The notes beneath the pieces are model-generated. The model worked only from the letters and a program-made list of their open reading frames with translations. It was not told where the DNA came from and searched no databases. Shown here in pieces: positions 1 through 5,943 of a DNA stretch of 8,687 bases. How positions within the stretch are numbered: position 1 is the stretch's first letter; the number at the start of each line of letters is the position of its first letter. The DNA is from an uncultured Granulicatella sp. (GTDB taxonomy: Bacteria; Bacillota; Bacilli; Lactobacillales; Aerococcaceae), in the NCBI GenBank assembly GCA_947254045.1, contig CAMYBO010000048.1, positions 1 through 8,687 on the forward strand. Reading direction: 5' to 3'. The translations under genes and the position numbers were made by a program.

Positions 1-37
1 ATAGTCTCGTGGGCTCGGAGATGTGTATAAGAGACAG
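1..37. other. Nextera (Tn5) sequencing adapter, not genomic
   Basis: Bases 4-37 match, without mismatch as I recall it, the 34-nt Illumina Nextera read-2 transposase adapter. Its last 19 bases (19-37) are the Tn5 mosaic end, AGATGTGTATAAGAGACAG. Genomic sequence therefore starts at about base 38, and bases 1-3 are probably residual primer sequence or noise. Nothing in these bases should be annotated as biology, and the lipoprotein frame reaching base 38 is cut by the library construct rather than by a natural end. Confidence 0.97.
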
Positions 38-325
38 AATTTATATTTCCATAATTCTTCGCTGAATCATACTTAACAGATTCAATTCTTGTTCCATTTT
101 TGATAAGAGTGTATCGATAACAGCCTTTTTTCATTGTTAACCATTTAGGAGAATATACAGCTTTTGCATAAGAACCATAAAATTTACCATCAGGATATTT
201 TGAAACACCAATATAAGCATAAGGTTCTTGTTCAACAAACACTACAAAATGAAATCCCGGATTGTCAGATTGAGTATTAAAGATGTTGTATGGTTCTCGA
301 ATTGTTACAGTCTTTCCCTGTAATT
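38..325 (-). pseudogene. -1 frame continuation of the small lipoprotein, cut by the contig end
   Basis: Downstream of the lipoprotein ORF, the -1 frame is open without a stop from the A7 run at 327-333 to the adapter boundary, about 96 codons. It reads naturally after the upstream part: EQEKK joins to ELQGKTVTIREPYNIFN, followed by a segment rich in Tyr, Gly and Lys (for example GVSKYPDGKFYGSY) that looks like a secreted beta-rich domain. I see no ribosome binding site or start of its own near the junction, so it is most likely the rest of the same protein. The fused product would exceed 177 residues. I do not recognise the family. A one-base deletion, a sequencing error near a contig end, or real -1 frameshifting would all give this picture. 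Confidence 0.7.
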
Positions 326-568
326 CTTTTTTTCTTGTTCATCACAAAAAACAAGAAAAGATCGTTTTGCTTCTTCTACATAAGACAGATCAAATGGCTC
401 TTTCAGTTCGAATAATAATTCATCGCTTTCTGTATTTTCGGAATCTACTGTTATATTCAAACTAGGATTTGGAGAATATTTTCCTTGTTTTGAGCAACTC
501 GAAAACAGAGCAACCGAACAGACAAGTAATGCTAACAAAATAAATTTTACATTTTTACACCATTTCAT
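305..568 (-). CDS. small secreted lipoprotein, N-terminal part (frame broken)
   Basis: This encodes 87 residues with a lipoprotein signal peptide: basic start (MKWCKNVK), hydrophobic core at about residues 9-22, then FSSC with Cys25 as the probable lipidated residue. Phe at -3 is a loose fit to the lipobox. The mature part is polar and acidic. The start is well supported by a GGGGGAG ribosome binding site (575-581) six bases upstream of ATG. The last six residues before the stop (NYRERL) are probably out of frame: at the A7 run (327-333) the -1 frame takes over and stays open to base 38. The true product is thus probably a longer exported lipoprotein. Function is unknown. It has its own promoter and lies downstream of the dnaJ repeats on the same strand. 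Confidence 0.72.
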   Translation of the reverse strand: MKWCKNVKFILLALLVCSVALFSSCSKQGKYSPNPSLNITVDSENTESDELLFELKEPFDLSYVEEAKRSFLVFCDEQEKKNYRERL

Positions 569-647
569 TGTTAACTCCCCCTAATCATTCTCTTGATAAG
601 TAATTCCTAAAATAAAATTTGAAAACGCTACCCTCATTCTAATTACA

Positions 648-675
648 ATTATATGGAAATTTTACGGAAATACAA
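648..675 (-). promoter_or_regulatory. probable sigma-A promoter of the lipoprotein gene
   Basis: On the minus strand there is a perfect -10 TATAAT (648-653) and a weak -35 TTGTAT (670-675), separated by 16 bases. They lie about 80 bases upstream of the lipoprotein ATG. The -35 matches consensus at only 3 of 6 positions, so the call rests on the -10 box and the position. Confidence 0.5.
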
Positions 676-704
676 TATATTTGTGAAAATAAATGCAAAT
701 CAAC

Positions 705-784
705 AAAAAAGATTTCCTATAGTAGTAGGCTAAGCATGAGACCGCAGGGCTGCTGCCGTCCTAATACTACTATGACAGGAAGTC
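705..784 (-). terminator. candidate terminator formed by repeat copy A, downstream of dnaJ
   Basis: Read on the minus strand, the long imperfect stem of repeat copy A (arms 711-727 and 765-784) is followed directly by six T (705-710). No simpler hairpin with a T-run was found between the dnaJ stop at 994 and this point, so the element could end the heat-shock transcript. The arms are far apart and the stem is AT-rich, so efficiency is doubtful. Confidence 0.35.
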
Positions 785-791
785 ATTCGAA
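711..791. repeat. palindromic element, copy A (short form)
   Basis: This is an 81-bp unit. The outer arms GATTTCCT (711-718) and AGGAAGTC (777-784) pair with one G-U, and ATAGTAGTA (719-727) pairs with TACTACTAT (765-773). An unpaired GAC (774-776) makes an asymmetric bulge. The inside carries GCATGAGAC (734-742) and GGCTGCTGCCGTCCT (748-762), both repeated exactly in copy B. The unit ends with ATTCGAA (785-791), also shared. No protein gene is credible here. It resembles BOX-type or MITE-type intergenic repeats in design, but I do not recognise the sequence. It could act as DNA (a mobile palindrome) or as structured RNA at the 3' end of the dnaJ transcript. Confidence 0.85.
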
Positions 792-832
792 CTATATATA
801 CGGACTCTCATTTGGTTACGTAAAAACAAGAA

Positions 833-982
833 GACTTCCTATAGTAGTAAACGTAACAGTAGCCGTTTGGCTACTGTTACTAGGAAAACTTGAGACCTTA
901 GGCTCAAGTTTTAGGCATGAGACTCGCATATTTTGCGAGGCTGCTGCCGTCCTTTACTACTATAATTAGGAAGTCATTCGAA
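833..982. repeat. palindromic element, copy B (long form with extra hairpins)
   Basis: This is a 150-bp unit homologous to copy A. Outer arms GACTTCCT (833-840) / AGGAAGTC (968-975) and ATAGTAGTAA (841-850) / TTACTACTAT (954-963) pair perfectly, with AATT (964-967) bulged. Three hairpins fill the inside: a perfect 12-bp stem with a 4-base loop (853-880); a 10-bp stem AAAACTTGAG/CTCAAGTTTT (885-912) extended by two G-C pairs; and CTCGCA/TGCGAG (923-939) between the shared core blocks GCATGAGAC (915-923) and GGCTGCTGCCGTCCT (939-953). Relative to copy A, the first two hairpins are an insertion and the third hairpin is longer. The unit starts 11 bases past the dnaJ stop. Confidence 0.88.
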
Positions 983-993
983 AGTCTATTATA

Positions 994-2166
994 TTATTTA
1001 AAACTGTCCTTAAACGCATCCTTCATTTTATCGAAGAAATTGCCTTCGCCTTCAACATGAGTACCCGCTTCTTTAGCGAAAATCTGCATCGCCTCACGTT
1101 GTTTATCCGTTAAATGCTTAGGTGTTACAACACGTACCGTTACATGTTGATCACCCATTCCACCACCATGAAGTCTAGGCGCACCTTTTCCTCTTAAACG
1201 AAGAACCGTACCAGATTGAGTACCCGCTGGAACTTTTAATTTCACTTTGCCGTGAACCGTTGGAACATCCACTTCATCTCCTAATGCAGCTTGAGCAAAG
1301 TTGATTGGAAGTTCATAGAAAATATCTGCCCCTTCACGTTCAAATGTATCGCTCTTACCAACACGGAAAATCACATATAAGTCACCATAAGGGCCGCCAT
1401 TTACTCCAGCTTCCCCTTGTCCACGTAATGGCATTTGGTTTCCATTTTCAACACCGGCAGGTACTTTTACTTTCACTTTATGCGTTTCTTCTACATGTTT
1501 GTGACCATGACAAGTTTCACATTTTTCTTTGATTTCTTGACCAGTACCACCACAGACATCACACGTTGTTTGAGACATCATTCTACCAAATGGTGTAGCT
1601 CTTTCAACATTGATTACACCTGCTCCATGACATTTAGAACATGTTACAGGGTCTGTACCAGGTTTTGCCCCAGAACCATGGCAAGTTTCACATTCTGCAT
1701 TACGATGGTAATGAATCACTTCTTCTTTACCAAAAATCGCTTCTTCAAATGTTAAGTCCATGACATATTGTAAATCTGCCCCTTGGCGTGGCATATTGGC
1801 ACGATTTCCACGACGAGATCCCCCGCCACCAAAGAAAGAATCGAAAATATCTTCGAATCCACCTGTATAACTTCCAGAGAATCCTTGTCCTCCGAATCCA
1901 CCAAAGCCACCAAAACCGCCACCAGAAAATCCTGAGTTTGGATCGTAAGAAGCATGACCATACTGATCATAAGCCGCACGTTTTTGACTGTCGCTTAAAA
2001 TTTCATAAGCTTCTGATATTTCTTTAAATTTTTCTTCTGCTCCAGCTTCTTTATTAATATCTGGATGGTATTGTTTGGATAATTTACGATAAGCTCGTTT
2101 AATATCTGCATCGGAGGCATCTTTGGAGACTCCGAGTACTTCATATAAATCACGTTTTGCCACCAT
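994..2166 (-). CDS. dnaJ: chaperone protein DnaJ (Hsp40)
   Basis: This is the co-chaperone that delivers unfolded clients to DnaK and stimulates its ATPase in the cytosol. All type I DnaJ parts are present in 390 residues: J domain (about 5-70) with HPD at 34-36; Gly/Phe-rich linker (about 78-118); zinc-binding region with four CxxC pairs (159/162, 176/179, 202/205, 216/219); and the C-terminal substrate-binding and dimerisation domains. The fourth zinc repeat reads CETCHGHK and lacks the usual closing Gly, but all eight Cys are kept. AGGAGG (2171-2176) lies 4 bases before ATG and 7 before the next codon, GTG (2163), so a start one codon later is possible. It is the last gene of the heat-shock operon; palindromic repeats follow its stop. 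Confidence 0.97.
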   Translation of the reverse strand: MVAKRDLYEVLGVSKDASDADIKRAYRKLSKQYHPDINKEAGAEEKFKEISEAYEILSDSQKRAAYDQYGHASYDPNSGFSGGGFGGFGGFGGQGFSGSYTGGFEDIFDSFFGGGGSRRGNRANMPRQGADLQYVMDLTFEEAIFGKEEVIHYHRNAECETCHGSGAKPGTDPVTCSKCHGAGVINVERATPFGRMMSQTTCDVCGGTGQEIKEKCETCHGHKHVEETHKVKVKVPAGVENGNQMPLRGQGEAGVNGGPYGDLYVIFRVGKSDTFEREGADIFYELPINFAQAALGDEVDVPTVHGKVKLKVPAGTQSGTVLRLRGKGAPRLHGGGMGDQHVTVRVVTPKHLTDKQREAMQIFAKEAGTHVEGEGNFFDKMKDAFKDSFK

Positions 2167-2192
2167 TATCCCTCCTTATCATATCATTCTAC

Positions 2193-2223
2193 AAAAGAGC
2201 GAGTGGAAGAAGTTCTCCCACTC
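2193..2223 (-). terminator. hairpin between dnaK and dnaJ, possible attenuator or processing site
   Basis: On the minus strand a stem of 9 pairs (one G-U), with arms 2215-2223 and 2201-2209 and a 5-base loop, lies in the 71-bp gap after the dnaK stop. It is followed by GCTCTTTT (2193-2200). The T-run is short and interrupted, so it looks like a leaky terminator or a 3'-end-protecting hairpin rather than a full stop; dnaJ has no obvious promoter of its own in the gap. Confidence 0.5.
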
Positions 2224-2237
2224 TTACTTGCTCCATA

Positions 2238-4073
2238 TTAGTCTTTTACTTCTTCGAAGTCAGCATCTACTACGCCATCTTGTGGTTGAGAGCTTGATTG
2301 TTCAGCACCTGCTGCTCCTTGAGCTGCTTGGCTAGCTGCTGCTGCTTGTTCATATAATTTTACAGATAAGTTTTGAACAACTTCATTTAAAGCGTCACGT
2401 TTAGCTTTCATTGCTTCTAAGTCATTTGCTTCTACAGCTGCTTTTAATTCATCACGAGCTGTTTCAGCTTTTTTAACATCTTCAGCATCTACTTTACCTT
2501 CTAAGTCTTTCAATGTTTTATCAACAGTGAAGATTAATTGATCTACTTCATTACGTAAATCTACTTCTTCTTTACGTTTTTTATCTGCTTCAGCATTTGC
2601 TTCAGCATCTTTTACCATGCGTTCGATTTCTTCGTCTGATAAACCTGATGAAGATTTAATCGTAATTGTTTGTTCTTTACCAGTACCTAAGTCTTTAGCA
2701 CGAACATTAACAATACCGTTTTTATCAATATCAAATGTTACTTCGATTTGTGGCACACCACGAGGTGCAGCTGGAATATCTGTTAATTGGAAGCGACCTA
2801 AAGTTTTGTTGTCTGCTGCCATTGGACGTTCCCCTTGTAATACGTGAACATCTACTGCTGGTTGGTTATCTGCTGCAGTTGAGAATACTTGTGATTTACT
2901 TGTTGGAATTGTTGTATTACGGTCAATTAATTTAGTAAATACACCACCCATAGTTTCAATTCCTAATGATAATGGAGTAACGTCTAATAATACGATATCT
3001 TTTACATCACCTGAGATAACTCCACCTTGAATTGCAGCACCCATTGCTACTACTTCGTCAGGGTTTACTGATTTGTTTGGTTCTTTACCAGTTTCTTTAC
3101 GAACAGCTTCTACAACTGCTGGAATACGAGTTGATCCACCAACCAAGATTACTTGGTCGATTTCGCTTGCTGATAATCCTGCATCGCTTAATGCACGACG
3201 AACTGGTTCTTTTGTACGTTCAACTAAATCTAATGTTAATTGGTCAAATTTAGCACGAGTTAATGTTACTTCTAAGTGTAATGGTCCAGCTTCACCAGCA
3301 GTGATGAATGGTAAACTGATTTGTGTTGAAGTTACACCTGATAAATCTTTTTTAGCTTTTTCAGCAGCATCTTTCAAACGTTGCATTGCCATTTTATCTT
3401 GTGATAAATCAATTCCATTGTCACGTTTAAATTCAGCCACTAAGAATTCAATAATTTTGTTATCGAAGTCATCCCCACCTAAGTGGTTGTCTCCTGCTGT
3501 TGATAATACGTCGAATACGCCATCTCCTAATTCTAAGATAGATACGTCGAATGTACCACCACCTAAGTCGAATACTAAGATTTTTTCTTCGTGGTCAACT
3601 TTATCTAAACCGTATGCTAAAGCTGCAGCAGTCGGTTCGTTAACGATACGTTCTACTTCTAAGCCTGCAATACGTCCTGCATCTTTAGTTGCTTGACGTT
3701 GAGCGTCATTGAAGTAAGCTGGTACAGTAATAACTGCTTTTTCAACTTTTTCTCCTAAATATTCTTCAGCATAGCCTTTTAAGTATTGTAAGATCATAGC
3801 TGAAATTTCTTGTGGTGTATATTGTTTCCCTTCGATTTCAACTTTATATGATGCGTCCCCCATATGACGTTTAATAGATGAAATAGTGTTTAAGTTTGTT
3901 ACAGCTTGACGTTTTGCAACTTCCCCTACTTGAATTTCACCATTTTTGAACGCTACAACAGATGGTGTTGTACGATTTCCTTCTGGGTTTGGAATAATTT
4001 TAGATTCATTTCCTTCTAATACAGCAACTGCTGAGTTTGTAGTTCCTAAGTCAATACCAATAATTTTACTCAT
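2238..4073 (-). CDS. dnaK: molecular chaperone DnaK (Hsp70)
   Basis: This ATP-dependent cytosolic chaperone cycles between open and closed states under control of DnaJ and GrpE. The 611 residues are full length for a Gram-positive DnaK. All three Hsp70 signatures are present: IDLGTTNS (7-14), VFDLGGGTFDVSIL (167-180) and VILVGGSTRIPAV (308-320). The hydrophobic interdomain linker VLLDVTPLSL (361-370) precedes the substrate-binding beta domain, then a helical lid and a low-complexity Ala/Gln/Ser tail ending EEVKD. The ATG has a GGAG-type ribosome binding site upstream (4084-4088 region). It is third in hrcA-grpE-dnaK-dnaJ, 39 bp after grpE, and presumably induced by heat through loss of HrcA repression. 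No abnormal residue was seen in the motifs. Confidence 0.98.
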   Translation of the reverse strand: MSKIIGIDLGTTNSAVAVLEGNESKIIPNPEGNRTTPSVVAFKNGEIQVGEVAKRQAVTNLNTISSIKRHMGDASYKVEIEGKQYTPQEISAMILQYLKGYAEEYLGEKVEKAVITVPAYFNDAQRQATKDAGRIAGLEVERIVNEPTAAALAYGLDKVDHEEKILVFDLGGGTFDVSILELGDGVFDVLSTAGDNHLGGDDFDNKIIEFLVAEFKRDNGIDLSQDKMAMQRLKDAAEKAKKDLSGVTSTQISLPFITAGEAGPLHLEVTLTRAKFDQLTLDLVERTKEPVRRALSDAGLSASEIDQVILVGGSTRIPAVVEAVRKETGKEPNKSVNPDEVVAMGAAIQGGVISGDVKDIVLLDVTPLSLGIETMGGVFTKLIDRNTTIPTSKSQVFSTAADNQPAVDVHVLQGERPMAADNKTLGRFQLTDIPAAPRGVPQIEVTFDIDKNGIVNVRAKDLGTGKEQTITIKSSSGLSDEEIERMVKDAEANAEADKKRKEEVDLRNEVDQLIFTVDKTLKDLEGKVDAEDVKKAETARDELKAAVEANDLEAMKAKRDALNEVVQNLSVKLYEQAAAASQAAQGAAGAEQSSSQPQDGVVDADFEEVKD

Positions 4074-4112
4074 AATTCATACACTCCTATAATTTAATAT
4101 TTTTTAGTTGGC

Positions 4113-4658
4113 TTATTGAGAGACGATAACCATTGCTGGTCTTAAGACACGGTCTTTCAACATATAGCCTTTTTGAAATACTTGAACAACAACATCACTT
4201 TCTTGTCCTTCTTCAGCTGGAATCGCTTGAACAGCGTGATGTTTATTTGGGTCGAATGGTTGATTTAATGCTTCAATTTCTTCAATACCTTCTTCTTTTA
4301 GGGCATATAAGAAACCTTCATATACCATTTCAATCCCTTTTTTAAGATTTTTCGCTTCTTCTGATTCACTAGGTGAGGCAATCGCTCTTTCTAGATTATC
4401 AATGACATTCAATAAGTTTTGTGCTAAAGATTGACTACGATACTTCGCTACATCTTGTCTTTCTTTTGCATTTCTCTTTTGAATATTCGCAATTTCTGCA
4501 GATAAGCGATATACTTGGTCCTTTAATTGAGAAACTTCTTGTTGTAATTTTTCTTCAACAGAAGGTTCTTCCTCAACGGTTTCTTCAACAGTTTCAGGAG
4601 ATTTCTCTTCTTCTACTTCTTGAGTTTGTTGAACGTCTTTTTCTTCATTTGTTTCCAA
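4113..4658 (-). CDS. grpE: nucleotide exchange factor GrpE
   Basis: GrpE dimers release ADP from DnaK. The 181-residue protein has the expected layout: a very acidic, disordered N-terminus (1-35, rich in Glu), a long coiled-coil helix (about 36-95), and the C-terminal beta domain with the GrpE signature from FDPNKHHAV (135-143) to VLRPAMVIVS (171-180). The start is TTG. AAGGAG at 4667-4672 is 8 bases upstream of this TTG, while the nearby ATG (4666-4664) is out of frame and yields no GrpE. The ribosome binding site directly follows the hrcA stop codon (4673-4675), and the genes are 14 bases apart, which suggests coupled translation. A rare start codon may keep GrpE below DnaK levels; that is inference. 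Confidence 0.96.
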   Translation of the reverse strand: METNEEKDVQQTQEVEEEKSPETVEETVEEEPSVEEKLQQEVSQLKDQVYRLSAEIANIQKRNAKERQDVAKYRSQSLAQNLLNVIDNLERAIASPSESEEAKNLKKGIEMVYEGFLYALKEEGIEEIEALNQPFDPNKHHAVQAIPAEEGQESDVVVQVFQKGYMLKDRVLRPAMVIVSQ

Positions 4659-4666
4659 GCTTCCAT

Positions 4667-4672
4667 CTCCTT
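4667..4672 (-). promoter_or_regulatory. ribosome binding site that fixes the TTG start of grpE
   Basis: AAGGAG lies immediately after the hrcA TAA stop and 8 bases before TTG. The ATG closest to it begins right behind the AGGAG core and is out of frame with GrpE, so spacing and frame both select TTG. Confidence 0.85.
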
Positions 4673-5713
4673 TTATAAATTTTTATAATATTGCTCCATT
4701 GTTGTTGTGAGCTCTTCTTGTAATCCTTTGACAATCGATAGGACATTCGAATACGGCATATTTTTAGGTCCTAATAAAGCAATGATTCCTTTATCGTGTT
4801 TTGGCGTTTCATAGCTTGCAGTAATAATACTAAATTCTCCTAAGAGTGGATCATTCATCTCAGACCCTAAACGAATTTGGATATCTCGCTTAGAAGGCAT
4901 CACTAATTCGTGCATCTTCGTTTGGTCATCCATTAATCGATATATTTCTTTTAAATGATGGACATTGGCATGTGAGTCAAAGTAGTTTAATAAATATCTT
5001 CTTCCTGCAACATGGAGTCTATCTTGTTCAAATTGGTTCATCATATCTTGAATCACTTTAACAATTTGAATTTGAGAATTCATATATCGATTCATTAAAG
5101 CTGGTAAATCAGACTTCAAACGTTGGAGAACTGTTTCTAGCGGCAAGCCAATCAATTCCTCATTAATAATTCGAACGACTTTATCTAAGTCGGAATCATC
5201 AATCGCACTTGGAATCGAGTAAACTTTATTTTCAACTAAACCATTGCTCATAACTAAAATTGCCATTACTTGGTTTAGCCCTAATCGAACAAGTCGAAAG
5301 CCAGATAATGTAGCACTCTTTAATTCGGGTCCAATAGAAATCGTTGTGTAATTCGTCAGTGTCGACAATATATCTGCCGAAACTTTAAAGACATCTTGTA
5401 TTTCCATGGTCGATTGTTGGAAAGTTTCACGGATTTTATTTCGAATACTTAATGAAACTGGGCTTTTCTGAACAGGTAAAATATTATCTAAATAATATCG
5501 ATACCCTTGATTCGATGGAACTCGTCCTGAAGAGGTATGGTTCTTTTCAAGATAGCCCATCTCTTCTAATTTCATCATTTCATTTCGAATGGTTGCAGAG
5601 CTAACTGCTAAACCCGTTTGCTGCATCAATTTTTTTGATCCAACTGGTTCTAATGTTTCCGTATATAGTTGAATAATCGATTGTAAGATTAGCAATTGTC
5701 TATCGGTTAACAT
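4673..5713 (-). CDS. hrcA: heat-inducible transcription repressor HrcA
   Basis: This dimeric repressor binds CIRCE and keeps the operon off at normal temperature; in Bacillus its folding depends on GroEL. The N-terminal winged helix (about residues 1-75) carries the family pattern LTDRQLLILQ, PVGSKKL, SSATIRNEM, LEEMGYLEK and SSGRVPS; the rest is the GAF-like and dimerisation region. I place the start at ATG 5713 (346 residues), giving MLTDRQ as in other HrcA proteins, with AGG of the ribosome binding site 8 bases upstream. An in-frame GTG at 5722 would add three residues but overlaps that ribosome binding site. First gene of the operon, it is autoregulated, since CIRCE ends just before its ribosome binding site. 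Confidence 0.96.
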   Translation of the reverse strand: MLTDRQLLILQSIIQLYTETLEPVGSKKLMQQTGLAVSSATIRNEMMKLEEMGYLEKNHTSSGRVPSNQGYRYYLDNILPVQKSPVSLSIRNKIRETFQQSTMEIQDVFKVSADILSTLTNYTTISIGPELKSATLSGFRLVRLGLNQVMAILVMSNGLVENKVYSIPSAIDDSDLDKVVRIINEELIGLPLETVLQRLKSDLPALMNRYMNSQIQIVKVIQDMMNQFEQDRLHVAGRRYLLNYFDSHANVHHLKEIYRLMDDQTKMHELVMPSKRDIQIRLGSEMNDPLLGEFSIITASYETPKHDKGIIALLGPKNMPYSNVLSIVKGLQEELTTTMEQYYKNL

Positions 5714-5719
5714 TTTGGT

Positions 5720-5728
5720 CACCTCTCT
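5720..5728 (-). promoter_or_regulatory. ribosome binding site of hrcA
   Basis: AGAGAGGTG on the minus strand, with its AGG 8 bases before ATG 5713. It abuts the CIRCE arm at 5729 and contains the alternative GTG codon (5722-5720), which argues against that GTG as the start. Confidence 0.75.
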
Positions 5729-5755
5729 TTAGCACTTGACTAAGACGAGTGCTAA
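5729..5755. promoter_or_regulatory. CIRCE operator (HrcA binding site)
   Basis: Inverted repeat TTAGCACTT, nine bases, GAGTGCTAA. The consensus arms are TTAGCACTC and GAGTGCTAA, so only one base (5737) departs from the symmetric form; the arm nearer the promoter is perfect. It lies just downstream of the predicted start of transcription and ends one base before the hrcA ribosome binding site, so HrcA binding would block transcription of the whole operon. As part of the mRNA leader it could also form a 5' hairpin. Confidence 0.97.
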
Positions 5756-5765
5756 CCACATGTAT

Positions 5766-5794
5766 AATTTATCATATTGGTCAAAGTAAGTCAA
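5766..5794 (-). promoter_or_regulatory. sigma-A promoter of the hrcA operon
   Basis: On the minus strand, -35 TTGACT (5789-5794), a 17-base spacer and -10 TAAATT (5766-5771) preceded by TG one base upstream (extended -10). The start of transcription would fall near 5759, placing CIRCE at the very beginning of the transcript, the usual arrangement. Confidence 0.75.
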
Positions 5795-5943
5795 TAATAA
5801 AACACTCGGACTTTAGTCTGATTTTAAAAAATATTTTTTATATTGCCGATTGAAAATTAAACTAGAAAAATAAATGCAAAAAAAGAGTCAATATGATACA
5901 CTAAAACCAAATTAATCACGACAAAAATAAGGAGTGTTTCATA

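Noticed and set aside
305..333. Firm call of programmed -1 frameshifting
   Set aside because: The heptamer is ideal, but the stem is short, only 2 bases away, and the site is near an adapter-bearing contig end; mutation or error cannot be excluded.
939..953. Signal recognition particle RNA (the minus strand contains AGCAGCC)
   Set aside because: Only a short chance match to the SRP helix 8 motif; the rest of the SRP core (GGAAGG and its partner side) is missing.
736..969. A 77-residue plus-strand ORF over the palindromic repeats
   Set aside because: It is made of repeat sequence, has no ribosome binding site and no coding character; the inverted repeats explain it.
711..982. CRISPR array or riboswitch/T-box
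   Set aside because: There are only two units, of unequal length, and they are palindromic; no spacers. No known riboswitch or T-box core was recognised, and the element lies downstream of a gene rather than in a leader.
3073..3696. A 207-residue plus-strand ORF opposite dnaK
   Set aside because: It is an antisense shadow of a conserved Hsp70 coding frame with no ribosome binding site.
4664..4666. ATG upstream of grpE as its start
   Set aside because: It is out of frame with GrpE and sits too close to the ribosome binding site.
5714..5722. GTG at 5722 as the start of hrcA
   Set aside because: It lies within the ribosome binding site, and HrcA proteins start at MLT, matching ATG 5713.
5797..5850. 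Hairpin CGGAC/GTCTG (5807-5820) and the AT palindrome after it as a terminator
   Set aside because: The stem is only five pairs including a G-U, and no upstream plus-strand gene needs a terminator there; best regarded as AT-rich spacer or the IS end.
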